From assembly GCF_000012625.1 (NCBI RefSeq), contig NC_007516.1, forward strand, positions 1-64,000: DNA of 64,000 bases. Reading direction: 5' to 3'. The position numbers were made by a program, and so were the translations under genes. Under the pieces are notes generated by a model, which was not told the DNA's origin, did no database searches, and was given only the letters and a program-made list of their open reading frames with translations. Shown here one piece after another: positions 47,210 through 55,912 of this stretch. Position 1 is the stretch's first letter; each line of letters opens with the position of its first letter. This stretch comes from Synechococcus sp. CC9605. GTDB taxonomy: Bacteria; Cyanobacteriota; Cyanobacteriia; PCC-6307; Cyanobiaceae.

Positions 47210-48993
47210 CCCGTTCCGCCCAGCAGCGTCAGACCGGTCTGCGTCAGCAACCCCTTGTGCTGCTGCTGCTGGTTTTGCTGTTCTGCAGCGCCATGGTCAG
47301 TCGCCTGGTGTGGATGCAGCTGCTGGAGGGATCGCGTTTTCGCGAACTGGCGGACGAAAACCGCATTCGTCTGGTGCCCCGCTCGCCGATCCGCGGTCGA
47401 TTGCTTGATCGCAAAGGCCGGGTGCTGGCCACCAGCAAACTCACTTACTCCCTCTACCTTGAGCCGCGTCTGGTCAGCGATGACGACTGGCCTGGTCTGC
47501 GTGATCGCTTGGCGCGGCTGCTGAATTTGAAGCCTGATCTGCTCGACCAGCGCCGGCAGAAGGGCCTGGATCGGGATGGTTACCGCACCACGTTGGCCCT
47601 CGATCTCAAGCCGGAACAGGTGCTGCGCTTCCGTGAACAGGCTCTCGGGCTGCGGGGCGCCCAGGTGGATGTCGACATTCTGCGGTCCTATCCCAACGGA
47701 ACCCTAGCGGCTCATGCCCTCGGCTATACCCAGCCGATCACGGAAAACGAATTCGAGATCCTGGCGGAAAAGGGCTACAAGATCCGAGACCGCATTGGTC
47801 GCACCGGTGTTGAAGCGGCCTACGAGGGCCATTTGCGCGGGAAGTGGGGTGGTCAGATGCTCGAGGTGAATGCCATGGGCGAAGTGCAGCGCAACCTGGG
47901 CGATCGACCGTCTCAAGCAGGAAAGGATCTGGTACTTACCCTCGATCTGGATTTGCAGCGGGTGGCGGAGCAGGCGCTGGCCGACAAGCCAGGTGGCGCT
48001 GTTGTGGCTCTCGAGGCCGCAACAGGTGCGGTCCTGGCCCTCGCCAGTCGTCCCAGCTTTGATCCGAATTTTTTCTCCAAGCTGATCACCACCCAGAAGG
48101 AGTACGACGCCCTCTTCTCCAATCCGAAAAAACCGTTGCTGTCCCGGGCCATGAATCCCTATGACCCCGGCAGCACCTGGAAGCCAGTGACGGCGATGGC
48201 GGGCATGGAATCCGGCAAATTTCCGCCCGACACCAAGCTGCACACCAAGGCTTGCATCACCTACGGCGGCCACTGCTTCCCGGACCACAACGGCAAGGGT
48301 TTCGGCACCATCGGTTATGTCGATGCCCTGCGCCACTCGAGCAACACGTTCTTCTATCAGGTGGGCGTCGGGGTTGGATCCCTGGCGTTGAAGCAGGCTG
48401 CTGATCAGCTTGGGTTTCAGCAGAAAACTGGCATTGAGATCGGCTGGGAAGAGAGTGTCGGGCTGGTGGGAGATGAGCCCTGGGCCGATCGTGGCCGGGG
48501 TTGGGCGGAGCCCGGCACGGTGCCCTGGATCCCTGAGGACATGGCCAGTGCTTCCATCGGTCAGTCCGTTGTGCAGATCACCCCCCTGCAGTTGGCCCGT
48601 GCTTATGCGGTGTTCGCTAATGGCGGTTGGTTGGTGACGCCGCATCTCGCCGCTGGTGACATCGACTGGATGAGTCCGGAGCACCGCACCAAGGTGGCGA
48701 TTCAGCCGTCGACGTTGCAGACGATCCGGGAGGGCCTTCGCAAGGTGGTTGAGGCAGGTACCGGTGCCGGCCTCAATGGTCCTGGTATTCGACCGGCGGC
48801 GGGCAAAACCGGAACGGCAGAAGACAGCACGGGAGGGCCTGACCATGCCTGGTTCGGCTGCTATGCCCCCTATCCCGACGGCAAGATCGTGGTGGTGGCC
48901 TTTGCCCAGAACACCCCTGGAGGTGGGTCGGTCCACGCTTTGCCGATGGCCAAGAAAGTGCTGACGGAGTGGGAGCGGACCTGGCAGCGCTAG
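47206..48993 (+). CDS. Class B penicillin-binding protein (PBP2/FtsI family)
   Basis: This 595-residue peptidoglycan transpeptidase has one N-terminal membrane helix (LVLLLLVLLFCSAMVSRL) and a dimerisation domain starting near RSPIRGRLLDRKGRVLA. The transpeptidase domain has SxxK in PGSTWKP near residue 325, SxN in RHSSNTFFY near 372 and KTG in AAGKTGTAED near 535. It could be the elongation (PBP2) or division (FtsI) enzyme; I do not decide. The stop codon shares the bases CTAG with the stop of sqdX, convergent. Confidence 0.9.
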   Translation: MTRSAQQRQTGLRQQPLVLLLLVLLFCSAMVSRLVWMQLLEGSRFRELADENRIRLVPRSPIRGRLLDRKGRVLATSKLTYSLYLEPRLVSDDDWPGLRDRLARLLNLKPDLLDQRRQKGLDRDGYRTTLALDLKPEQVLRFREQALGLRGAQVDVDILRSYPNGTLAAHALGYTQPITENEFEILAEKGYKIRDRIGRTGVEAAYEGHLRGKWGGQMLEVNAMGEVQRNLGDRPSQAGKDLVLTLDLDLQRVAEQALADKPGGAVVALEAATGAVLALASRPSFDPNFFSKLITTQKEYDALFSNPKKPLLSRAMNPYDPGSTWKPVTAMAGMESGKFPPDTKLHTKACITYGGHCFPDHNGKGFGTIGYVDALRHSSNTFFYQVGVGVGSLALKQAADQLGFQQKTGIEIGWEESVGLVGDEPWADRGRGWAEPGTVPWIPEDMASASIGQSVVQITPLQLARAYAVFANGGWLVTPHLAAGDIDWMSPEHRTKVAIQPSTLQTIREGLRKVVEAGTGAGLNGPGIRPAAGKTGTAEDSTGGPDHAWFGCYAPYPDGKIVVVAFAQNTPGGGSVHALPMAKKVLTEWERTWQR

Positions 48994-50135
48994 GCGGCCG
49001 TGAGTTGAGGCGCTGACAGCACCGTGCGGTAGTAGGTCCGCAGTTGTTCGGTGGCACCTGCCCAGCCCCAGCGCTCGGCTTCGGCACGGGCAGCACTGCG
49101 CAGGGCCTGACGTTCCAGGTCGTTGCCCAGCAGGCGGCGGGTGGCTTCGATCAGGCTCGCGGCCCCGCCGTCGGCGCCGTCCGGTTCATAGAGGCAGCCG
49201 TTGACGCCATCGGTGATGATGTCGGGAATGCCGCCACGGTTGGCCCCGACCACGGGACAACCGGCCGCCATGGCTTCCAGCAGCACCAGCCCCAGCGTCT
49301 CCGTGCTGGAGGGGAAGAGGAAGGCATCGCCGCTTGCGTAGGCCCCTGCCAGGTCTTGTCCGGCGAGATAACCGACGAAGGTGGTGGCTGTCCCTTCGAA
49401 ATGCTTCTCCAGTTGTTGGCGGTGTGGACCATCGCCCACCAGGGCCAGCCTTGCATCGGGAAGGCCCTCTAGCACAGGGCGGATCCGTTCGATCTGCTTC
49501 TCTGCGGAGAGGCGGCCCACATAGAGCAGCAGCGCACCGCGGTCGTCACGCCCGCCGAGAAGCCGCTGGCGCAACTTCGCGCTGCGCAGCTCGGGACGGA
49601 ACAACTCCGTGTCCACACCCCGCTGCCACAGATCAGTGTGCTGAATGCCTTTGTCGCTGAGTTCCTTCACCATGGCGGTGGAGGTGCACAGATTCAGCAG
49701 GGCCTGGTTGTGGGCGGCCTTGAGCATCTCCCACAGGAGTGGCTCCAGCATTCCCAAACCGTAGTGCTCGAGGTACTTCGGCAGGTGGGTGTGATAACTC
49801 GCGACCAGAGGGATGCCCTTATTCTTCGCGAGCCAGATGCCGCCGAGACCCAGCACCGCCGGGTTTACAACGTGGATCAGATCGGGTTGAAACGCATCGA
49901 TCGCGTCGGACACCGCCGGGCGAGGTAAGGCCAGTTTGAGCTCGGGATAGAGCGGCAGCGGCATTGCCGGCACGCCGATTAGGCGTGCCCCCATGTACTC
50001 CTCCGGACAGCCTTCCGGGCAGAAGACCACCACCTCATCGCCGGCGTCCACCAGATGCTTCACCGTCTTGGTCAGACGGGTGACGATGCCATCGACCTTC
50101 GGCAGGAAGGTTTCGGTGAAGAAGGCGACTTTCAA
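48990..50135 (-). CDS. sqdX: UDP-sulfoquinovose:diacylglycerol sulfoquinovosyltransferase
   Basis: SqdX moves sulfoquinovose to diacylglycerol, making the thylakoid sulfolipid SQDG. From a TTG at 50135 it has 381 residues of GT4 type: VAFFTETFLPKVDGIVTRL at the N-terminus, VASYHTHLPKYLEHY, LLYVGRLSAEKQI and SSTETLGLVLLEAMAAG. The longer frame to 50246 lies over the sqdB 3' end and is only Pro/Arg-rich shadow. sqdB precedes it by 13 bases, so the two form the sulfolipid operon, which spares phosphate in the open ocean. Confidence 0.93.
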   Translation of the reverse strand: MKVAFFTETFLPKVDGIVTRLTKTVKHLVDAGDEVVVFCPEGCPEEYMGARLIGVPAMPLPLYPELKLALPRPAVSDAIDAFQPDLIHVVNPAVLGLGGIWLAKNKGIPLVASYHTHLPKYLEHYGLGMLEPLLWEMLKAAHNQALLNLCTSTAMVKELSDKGIQHTDLWQRGVDTELFRPELRSAKLRQRLLGGRDDRGALLLYVGRLSAEKQIERIRPVLEGLPDARLALVGDGPHRQQLEKHFEGTATTFVGYLAGQDLAGAYASGDAFLFPSSTETLGLVLLEAMAAGCPVVGANRGGIPDIITDGVNGCLYEPDGADGGAASLIEATRRLLGNDLERQALRSAARAEAERWGWAGATEQLRTYYRTVLSAPQLTAA

Positions 50136-50148
50136 GGATGAAGCTCGA

Positions 50149-51345
50149 TCAGGACGCGGTGCCGATGGCCTGGGCCTGGGTATTGGTCCAGGCGGAGGTG
50201 CAGAGGATGCGGTTGCGGTCGCAACGGTCCGCGTAGCGGGTGGCAATCTCCAACACTTCCTTCAGCAGGCCGTCATCGAGGGTTGTGGGGTTGAGGCCCA
50301 GCTCGATGAAGCAGCGGTTGTCCACGATCAGATCGTTCTCCACCGCTTCATTGCGGGGATTCGGCAAGTTATTGACCTGAGCGCCGGTGAGGGCGGCCAC
50401 CTTCTTGGCCAGTTCGCCAACTTGATGGCTTTCGGTCATCTGGTTGAAAATCTTTACCCGCTCCCCTTGTTCCGGAGGGTTTTCCAGCGCCAGCTGAACG
50501 CAGCGCACGGAATCGCGGATGTGGATGAAGGCCCGGGTCTGGCCCCCGGTTCCATGAACGGTAAGCGGGTAGCCGATGGCGGCTTGCATCAGGAAGCGGT
50601 TCAGCACCGTGCCGTAATCGCCGTCGTAATCGAAGCGATTTGTGAGCCGCGGGTCACGGTCGGTTGCATCGGTGTTGGTTCCCCAGACGATGCCCTGGTG
50701 CAGGTCGGTGATGCGGACCTTGTCGTTTTTGTTGTAGTAGAGGAAGAGCAGCTGGTCGAGCGTCTTGGTCATGTGATAGACGCTGCCTGGGCTTGCCGGG
50801 TGGAGGATTTCCTCTTCGAAGCGGCTGCCGTCGGGCTGGGGCACTTCCACCTTGAGATATCCCTCGGGGATGGTGGCGCCGCGGTGGGAGCCATAGCCGT
50901 AGACGCCCATGGTGCCCAGATGCACCACGTGGATGTCTTGACCGCTTTCAACGATGGCGGCCAGCAGATTGTGGGTGCCGTTGACGTTGTTATCGACGGT
51001 GTAGCGCTTGGTGGCGCTGCTCTTCATCGAATAGGGGGCGGCCCGCTGTTCAGCGAAGTGGACCACGGAATCCGGGCGCTCCTCGTGAAGCAGATCCAGC
51101 AACCGCTGGTACTCATGGGCGATGTCCATGTGGACAAACCTCATCGGCTTGCCCCCGGTCTCCTCCCAGGCTTTGAGGCGCTCACCGATGCTCACGATCG
51201 GCGTCAGCGACTCAACTTCAAGGTCGATGTCGATCTTGCGACGGCTGAGGTTGTCCACGATCAGAACATCGTGGCCCTGATCCGCCAGGTTCACCGCACA
51301 GGGCCAGCCGCAGAAGCCGTCACCGCCGAGAACGAGAACTTTCAC
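50149..51345 (-). CDS. sqdB: UDP-sulfoquinovose synthase
   Basis: SqdB makes UDP-sulfoquinovose from UDP-glucose and sulfite, with NAD bound. The N-terminal Rossmann motif is VLVLGGDGFCGWP, with SRRKIDIDLEVESLTP typical of SqdB. The active-site Tyr-containing segment YHMTKTLDQLLF near residue 185 and EQRAAPYSMKS near 98 follow. The length of 398 is normal. Immediately upstream are about 75 bases without a gene, then psb34 on the same strand. Confidence 0.95.
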   Translation of the reverse strand: MKVLVLGGDGFCGWPCAVNLADQGHDVLIVDNLSRRKIDIDLEVESLTPIVSIGERLKAWEETGGKPMRFVHMDIAHEYQRLLDLLHEERPDSVVHFAEQRAAPYSMKSSATKRYTVDNNVNGTHNLLAAIVESGQDIHVVHLGTMGVYGYGSHRGATIPEGYLKVEVPQPDGSRFEEEILHPASPGSVYHMTKTLDQLLFLYYNKNDKVRITDLHQGIVWGTNTDATDRDPRLTNRFDYDGDYGTVLNRFLMQAAIGYPLTVHGTGGQTRAFIHIRDSVRCVQLALENPPEQGERVKIFNQMTESHQVGELAKKVAALTGAQVNNLPNPRNEAVENDLIVDNRCFIELGLNPTTLDDGLLKEVLEIATRYADRCDRNRILCTSAWTNTQAQAIGTAS

Positions 51346-51419
51346 CCCAAACTCCTGCTGGAACGAGCGTGATGCTCAATCCTGGCAAGCTACTACAGGG
51401 ATTTTCAGTGCGAACCGTC

Positions 51420-51593
51420 TCAGCTGATGGCGACGGTCACCGCCACCATCGCGGCCACGATCAATCCACCGCTGACCAGCATCATCATTGAGCTGCGGTT
51501 GCGGCTCTGACTGGTGTTGACGTCCATCACCTCCATGCGTGGCTCCTTGGCGAAGGCGTTGAGACGACCGCCGTCTTCCGTGGTCACCGACAT
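51420..51593 (-). CDS. psb34: Psb34-like (ssl1498 family) small thylakoid protein
   Basis: A 57-residue frame starts MSVTTEDGGRLNAFAKEPRM, which carries the conserved EGG-LNxFAxEP pattern of the ssl1498/Psb34 family. One membrane helix (LVSGGLIVAAMVAVTVAIS) ends the protein. Psb34 binds photosystem II assembly intermediates in place of high-light-inducible proteins. The family call rests on the N-terminal motif and layout. Direct repeats and a palindrome lie upstream and may control it. Confidence 0.82.
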   Translation of the reverse strand: MSVTTEDGGRLNAFAKEPRMEVMDVNTSQSRNRSSMMMLVSGGLIVAAMVAVTVAIS

Positions 51594-51633
51594 GGGTCCA
51601 ATGCGACTGGTCGGACCTTATGGGTCCAAATGC
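51592..51633. repeat. Direct repeats upstream of psb34
   Basis: ATGGGTCCAATGC at 51592 recurs as ATGGGTCCAAATGC at 51620, one base different, 28 bases apart. The first copy overlaps the psb34 start codon (complement). They may be binding sites of a regulator or the trace of a small duplication. Confidence 0.55.
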
Positions 51634-51648
51634 TCATTGCCTGCCTTT

Positions 51649-51664
51649 GTGAAGCAGGCTTCAC
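51649..51664. repeat. Palindrome between psb34 and thiG
   Basis: GTGAAGC-AG-GCTTCAC is a perfect inverted repeat. It is followed by two more TTCAC elements within the next 22 bases (CTTCACGTC, CTTCACTTC). No T tract follows on the thiG side, so an operator for psb34 is as likely as a terminator for thiG. Confidence 0.5.
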
Positions 51665-51685
51665 CTCACTTCACGTCTCTTCACT

Positions 51686-52504
51686 TCATTGGGGTGACTG
51701 CACCAGGCCCGTGGTCGGTGAACTGGCAGAGGCCTGATCCCTCCGCGGCAAGCGCCCGGAGAGGTGGGCGGTCCGCCCGGCCATCACCGCCTGGCTCATG
51801 GCCGAGGCCATGGCGGCGGGGTCGCCCGCCAGGGCGATGGCGCTGTTGACCAGCACGGCATCGGCGCCCATTTCGAGGGCCTGTGCCGCCTCGCTTGGAA
51901 CACCAATGCCGGCGTCCACCACCACCGGCACCCCGGCGTTCTCGATGATCAAGCCGATGTTGGCGGCATTGTTGAGCCCCTGGCCCGAGCCGATCGGAGA
52001 GCCCAGAGGCATCACCGTGGCGCATCCCACCTCCTCCAGCCGTTTGGCAAGCAAAGGGTCGGCATTGATGTAAGGCAGCACCGTGAAGCCTTCTTTCACC
52101 AGTTGTTCTGCAGCGTTCAAGGTGCCAATCGGATCGGGCAGAAGATGCCGGGCGTCAGGAATCACTTCCAGCTTTACGAAAGTGTTGTCCTCCTGTCCCG
52201 CCAGCTTGGCGAGCTCCCGTCCAAGCCTGGCGACACGGACAGCTTCCTCCGCATTGGTGCAGCCCGCGGTGTTGGGCAGCATCCAGATCCGTTGCCAATC
52301 AATGGCTTCCATCAGGCCCTCGTGGCCTGCAGCCACGGTCTGCACCCGGCGCACAGCCACTGTGACCATGTCGCAGCCGGATCGCTCAATGCTCTGCTGC
52401 ATCGATGTCATGGATGGATATTTGCCGGTGCCCGTGAACAGACGGCTGTTGAACTGACGCCCGCCAATGGTTAGGGGGTCGGAGTTGGGGGAGGGCGAAT
52501 CCAT
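51686..52504 (-). CDS. thiG: Thiazole synthase ThiG
   Basis: ThiG forms the thiazole ring of thiamine from deoxyxylulose phosphate, dehydroglycine and ThiS-thiocarboxylate. Conserved blocks are [14 protein letters not shown] near residue 20, MLPNTAGC, the Schiff-base Lys in VKLEVI near 110, and [14 protein letters not shown] with [13 protein letters not shown]. The ATG at 52504 is chosen; another lies five codons earlier. The Ser/Pro-rich C-terminal tail is not part of the fold. Confidence 0.95.
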   Translation of the reverse strand: MDSPSPNSDPLTIGGRQFNSRLFTGTGKYPSMTSMQQSIERSGCDMVTVAVRRVQTVAAGHEGLMEAIDWQRIWMLPNTAGCTNAEEAVRVARLGRELAKLAGQEDNTFVKLEVIPDARHLLPDPIGTLNAAEQLVKEGFTVLPYINADPLLAKRLEEVGCATVMPLGSPIGSGQGLNNAANIGLIIENAGVPVVVDAGIGVPSEAAQALEMGADAVLVNSAIALAGDPAAMASAMSQAVMAGRTAHLSGRLPRRDQASASSPTTGLVQSPQ

Positions 52505-52555
52505 GACGCGTCTGAGCAAAAGGGCCTAGCGTTTCTTCATCATCCATCGTCTTCC

Positions 52556-53101
52556 ATGCCGTTCCTGCTTGCCATGGATCTCCCGGCTGGCAGCCAGGTG
52601 TCGTTCCAGACCAATCCCCAGTTGCCTCTGGATCCGATTCAGTTGGCGGTGCCTATGGAGATTGATCAAGGCTCAGTGGAGAGCTTTGACCCAGTCGCAC
52701 GCGCTGCAGAGCTGGCGATATCGCTGCCCCGTCAATGGTGCGGCACATTTGAGCCTTTTGATGGCAATCCCACCGTCGAGGTCACGTTGGACATCACCCA
52801 GATGACGGCGATGGGCCAGATGGTGGATCTCCGGGGCACGATGACCCTTGGTTCCGTCACCACACCGGTTCAAGGCAATGTCCATGCCAAGTCGGATCAG
52901 CTGGACCTCATCCCCTTGGCGGATCCCCTGATTGCGGGCGTTGAGCCCGGCGGCGTCTTTCTCGGCCTGCAAATGTTCAGTCCCACCAGCTGGCAGACAC
53001 CTCGATTGATCAATGTGGCCGACCCCAGCACTGGAGTGGGTGGACGCCTGGCAATGACCCCCAGCTGCAAGGAAGAACCTCCGGTTCAGCCGCTATGGTG
53101 A
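52556..53101 (+). CDS. Conserved cyanobacterial hypothetical protein
   Basis: This 181-residue, mainly beta protein contains RQWCGTFEPFDGNPTVEVTLD and MVDLRGTMTLG. It has no signal peptide, membrane helix or domain that I recognise. The run CGTF-EPFDG resembles cyanobacterial proteins of unknown function. ATG 52556 is used; 52574 is possible. It is divergent from thiG by 51 bases and convergent with the TPR gene. Confidence 0.65.
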   Translation: MPFLLAMDLPAGSQVSFQTNPQLPLDPIQLAVPMEIDQGSVESFDPVARAAELAISLPRQWCGTFEPFDGNPTVEVTLDITQMTAMGQMVDLRGTMTLGSVTTPVQGNVHAKSDQLDLIPLADPLIAGVEPGGVFLGLQMFSPTSWQTPRLINVADPSTGVGGRLAMTPSCKEEPPVQPLW

Positions 53102-53139
53102 CCCCAATCTCTTGAGGTTCTGAGGGCATCTGAAAGAAC

Positions 53140-53658
53140 TCAGCTGTTCCGACGCTTGAGTTTCTTTAGTCCTTTCTTTGCGCTGATGTTGTCGGGTTCC
53201 AGTTGAAGCGTCTTCTCGTAGAGGGAAATCGCTTCAGCGTCCTTCAGCAACTTTTCCTGGGCGAAAGCCAGGTTATTGAGGGCGACGGGGTAATCCGCTT
53301 TCGCCTTGAGGGCGAGCTTGTAGTGCTTGGTGGCCCCGGAGTAATCCTTTTGTGCGGCCAAAGCAAAACCGAGAGCGTTTTCGATCAGCGCACGGGCTTC
53401 ATCCGGCTCACCACTGAGGCGTTTCAGGGCCTGCTTCAAGGTGGCAGCTGCTTGTGGATACAGCCTCTTACGTAATTGAACGGATCCGAGCTCGTAGAGG
53501 TCAGACGCCTGTCGTGACGAGGCCGTGTCGGATTTCTCGAGCTCGATCAGGCGTGCTTCATCGCGACGCACAAGCAAAAACTGTCGGCCTACCACCACCG
53601 CAACGATGGCAAGCAGGCCGACCAGGCCCAGCAGGTAGGTCTGGGGCAGCAGGTTCAC
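53140..53658 (-). CDS. TPR membrane protein, Ycf37-like
   Basis: This 172-residue protein has an N-terminal membrane helix (YLLGLVGLLAIVAVVVG) and at least three tetratricopeptide repeats (ASDLYELGSVQLRKRLYPQ, ALIENALGFALAAQKDYSG, PVALNNLAFAQEKLLKDAE). Ycf37 has the same size and layout and helps photosystem I assembly; in picocyanobacteria such a gene sits behind rplT. The assignment is by layout and neighbours, not by a unique motif. Confidence 0.75.
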   Translation of the reverse strand: MNLLPQTYLLGLVGLLAIVAVVVGRQFLLVRRDEARLIELEKSDTASSRQASDLYELGSVQLRKRLYPQAAATLKQALKRLSGEPDEARALIENALGFALAAQKDYSGATKHYKLALKAKADYPVALNNLAFAQEKLLKDAEAISLYEKTLQLEPDNISAKKGLKKLKRRNS

Positions 53659-53669
53659 AGTTGGGAAAT

Positions 53670-54017
53670 TCAGCTCTTAGCTGCAGCCACGACGTTGGTG
53701 AAGCTACCGGGGTCAACGACCGCAAGCTGAGCCAGCATCTTGCGATTCAGGCGCACATCGGCCTTCTTAAGACCGCCCATCAGACGGCTGTAGCTCACAC
53801 CATTCAGACGGGCAGCGGCGTTGATGCGAGCAATCCAGAGGCGACGGAAATCGCGCTTACGACGACGACGATCGCGGTAGGCGTTGCAGAGGGCTTTCAT
53901 CACCCGCTGGTTTGCTGTACGGAACAAGGTTCCGTTGCCACCACGGAAGCCACGGGCCAGCCGCAGGATCTTGTTGCGGCGTTTACGGGCGACGTTGCCT
54001 CTCTTGACGCGGGCCAT
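53670..54017 (-). CDS. rplT: 50S ribosomal protein L20
   Basis: The 115-residue, highly basic protein starts [20 protein letters not shown] and contains [21 protein letters not shown] and YSRLMGGL, all standard for L20, which binds 23S rRNA early in assembly. L20 often controls its own operon by binding the leader RNA; no leader copy is evident here. rpmI lies upstream and ycf37 12 bases downstream. Confidence 0.97.
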   Translation of the reverse strand: MARVKRGNVARKRRNKILRLARGFRGGNGTLFRTANQRVMKALCNAYRDRRRRKRDFRRLWIARINAAARLNGVSYSRLMGGLKKADVRLNRKMLAQLAVVDPGSFTNVVAAAKS

Positions 54018-54073
54018 GAGGTTGGAAGGGTTGGATCAGGTCTTGTTGAACGGTCTCGTCTGAGCTGCTGTGC

Positions 54074-54271
54074 TCAGGCGTAGGGCATCATCAGGGTCAC
54101 GCGCTCTTCATCGGTGCGGTCCACCACAGCCTTGGTGGCCAGATGACGCTTCTGCTTGGGGGTTTTGTGGTCCAGCAGGTGGTTCCGGAAAGCGCGACGA
54201 CGCAGAAATTTGCCAGTGCCGGTTGCTTTGAACCGCTTCGCGGCAGCTTTGCGGGTCTTCAGCTTGGGCAT
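54074..54271 (-). CDS. rpmI: 50S ribosomal protein L35
   Basis: The 65-residue protein starts [20 protein letters not shown] and contains [19 protein letters not shown], as expected for L35. The ATG at 54271 is certain; the frame upstream to 54613 is a shadow of the SpoIID-like gene. infC, which often precedes rpmI, is absent. Confidence 0.97.
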   Translation of the reverse strand: MPKLKTRKAAAKRFKATGTGKFLRRRAFRNHLLDHKTPKQKRHLATKAVVDRTDEERVTLMMPYA

Positions 54272-54328
54272 TGGTCTGCTCGCTCGGACACAAACGACGA
54301 CAATACGTCCCGACGTGCCCCCCGTTGA

Positions 54329-55888
54329 ATGATTCGGCTGCTGACGCTCACATTGCTGCTTTGCATGGGTCTGGGCTGCCGCACCCGCGAGGAGGTTGAT
54401 GCCCTCCAACCCACTGAGACTGAGCCCGCTGTGGTGGAACAGGTTCAACGGGCGACGCATCCTTCCGTGGCCGACCCACCGCCCGTTGAGGGTCCTGAAC
54501 CGGTGTTGTGGGTTGCCTTGGGAGATCATCTCGGTGCTGCGCAAACGGCAGCTGCTTTGAATCTGCGGGCCTTTGCTGGATCGCTCAGCCTTCGCGACGC
54601 CACCGGGGAGCAAGGCAGTGGTTCAGGGTTCGTGATCTCCTGGCGAAGCGTGCCTTTGGACCGACCGCTGCCGTTGGCCCGCCGGATCGCAGGTCCCTAC
54701 GCCAGTTTTGAGTCGGCGGATCGTGTCGCCTCCCGCTGGCGAGACCTGGGGGTTTCAGCTGAGGTGGCCCATCCCAAGGAATGGGAGGTGTGGGCGCCGG
54801 AAGGTTCGCCTGTGCCCGAGGGTCTGGCCGTGCGTGATTGGCAAGGCAGCTTCACCAGCACCGTCGAACCGGTGTTGCAGACGCCGGAGGGGGGACGCAA
54901 CCTGCAGGGACCTCTTCTGATTGAGGCCTCGGATGGGTTGCTCTGGGCGGGTGGACGCTTTGAGGGGCCCTTCCGCCTGCAACGGGATGCCTACCGCAGT
55001 TGGACCCTGGTGGAGCAGGTGCCGCTGGAGCGCTACCTCGAGGGGGTGGTGCCCCATGAGATCGGTGCGGGTTCGCCGATGGCGGCGTTGCAGGCTCAGA
55101 CCGTTCTGGCGCGCACCTGGGCTCTGGCCAACAGCCATCGCTTCAGCATCGATGGCTATCACCTCTGCAGCGACACGCAATGCCAGGTCTACAGCGATCC
55201 CCGCCATGCGGGATCTGCTGTGCGCGAGGCGATTGCAGCCACCGAGGGCAAGTTGCTCAGCCTGAACAATCAGCCGATCAGCGCGGTGTATCACGCCACC
55301 AATGGCGGGATGATGGCTGCCGGGCCCGAAGCCTGGGCCATGCAGCCCAGCATCTACTTGCGGGCGAAGCCGGATGGGGATGAGGGCTGGCGCAACCGTC
55401 ATCCCTTGCCTCAGCAGCAGCGCAAGGTGGTGGAAGCGTTGCTTGCCGATCGCAGTGGGGCCTATGGCCAGCGCCACCCCCGCTTCCGCTGGACCCGAAC
55501 CCTTTCGGGTCCGGCCCTGCGTCAGGCCCTCGGAGCAGCCGCAGACCCCCTGGTTTCTCCTTTGCAACTGAAGGTGATGGAGCGGGGCGCAAGCGGCCGG
55601 GTGCTGGCCTTGCAGATCTCAGGCAGCAGCGATGCGGCTCCGGTCATCCTCAAATTGGATGCCATCCGTCGCACCCTTCGCACCCTGCCCAGCACTCTGT
55701 TCGTGTTGGAGGCGCAGGAGGTTGAACGCTGGCTGGTGCGTGGTGGTGGCTTCGGCCATGGGGCTGGTTTGTCGCAGGCGGGAGCCATTGACCTGGCCTG
55801 GCGTGGCTGGCCCGTGGAACGGATCCTGAGCCATTACTACCCCGGGACTGTCTACGGCCCACTCTCAACACCAACGCAGTCCCCTTAA
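54329..55888 (+). CDS. SpoIID/LytB-domain lipoprotein
   Basis: This 519-residue protein has a lipoprotein signal ([14 protein letters not shown], Cys 17). After a disordered and SPOR-like stretch ([20 protein letters not shown]) lies a SpoIID domain from about residue 215: [19 protein letters not shown]-like with catalytic Glu, [12 protein letters not shown], and [30 protein letters not shown] follows near 470. SpoIID enzymes cut glycan strands stripped of stem peptides. Cyanobacteria do not sporulate, so it probably remodels the wall in growth. It diverges from rpmI by 57 bases and is followed by the GT2 gene at 24 bases. Confidence 0.88.
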   Translation: MIRLLTLTLLLCMGLGCRTREEVDALQPTETEPAVVEQVQRATHPSVADPPPVEGPEPVLWVALGDHLGAAQTAAALNLRAFAGSLSLRDATGEQGSGSGFVISWRSVPLDRPLPLARRIAGPYASFESADRVASRWRDLGVSAEVAHPKEWEVWAPEGSPVPEGLAVRDWQGSFTSTVEPVLQTPEGGRNLQGPLLIEASDGLLWAGGRFEGPFRLQRDAYRSWTLVEQVPLERYLEGVVPHEIGAGSPMAALQAQTVLARTWALANSHRFSIDGYHLCSDTQCQVYSDPRHAGSAVREAIAATEGKLLSLNNQPISAVYHATNGGMMAAGPEAWAMQPSIYLRAKPDGDEGWRNRHPLPQQQRKVVEALLADRSGAYGQRHPRFRWTRTLSGPALRQALGAAADPLVSPLQLKVMERGASGRVLALQISGSSDAAPVILKLDAIRRTLRTLPSTLFVLEAQEVERWLVRGGGFGHGAGLSQAGAIDLAWRGWPVERILSHYYPGTVYGPLSTPTQSP

Positions 55889-55912
55889 AGTCCTCCCCAC
55901 CTGGGCATCTGG

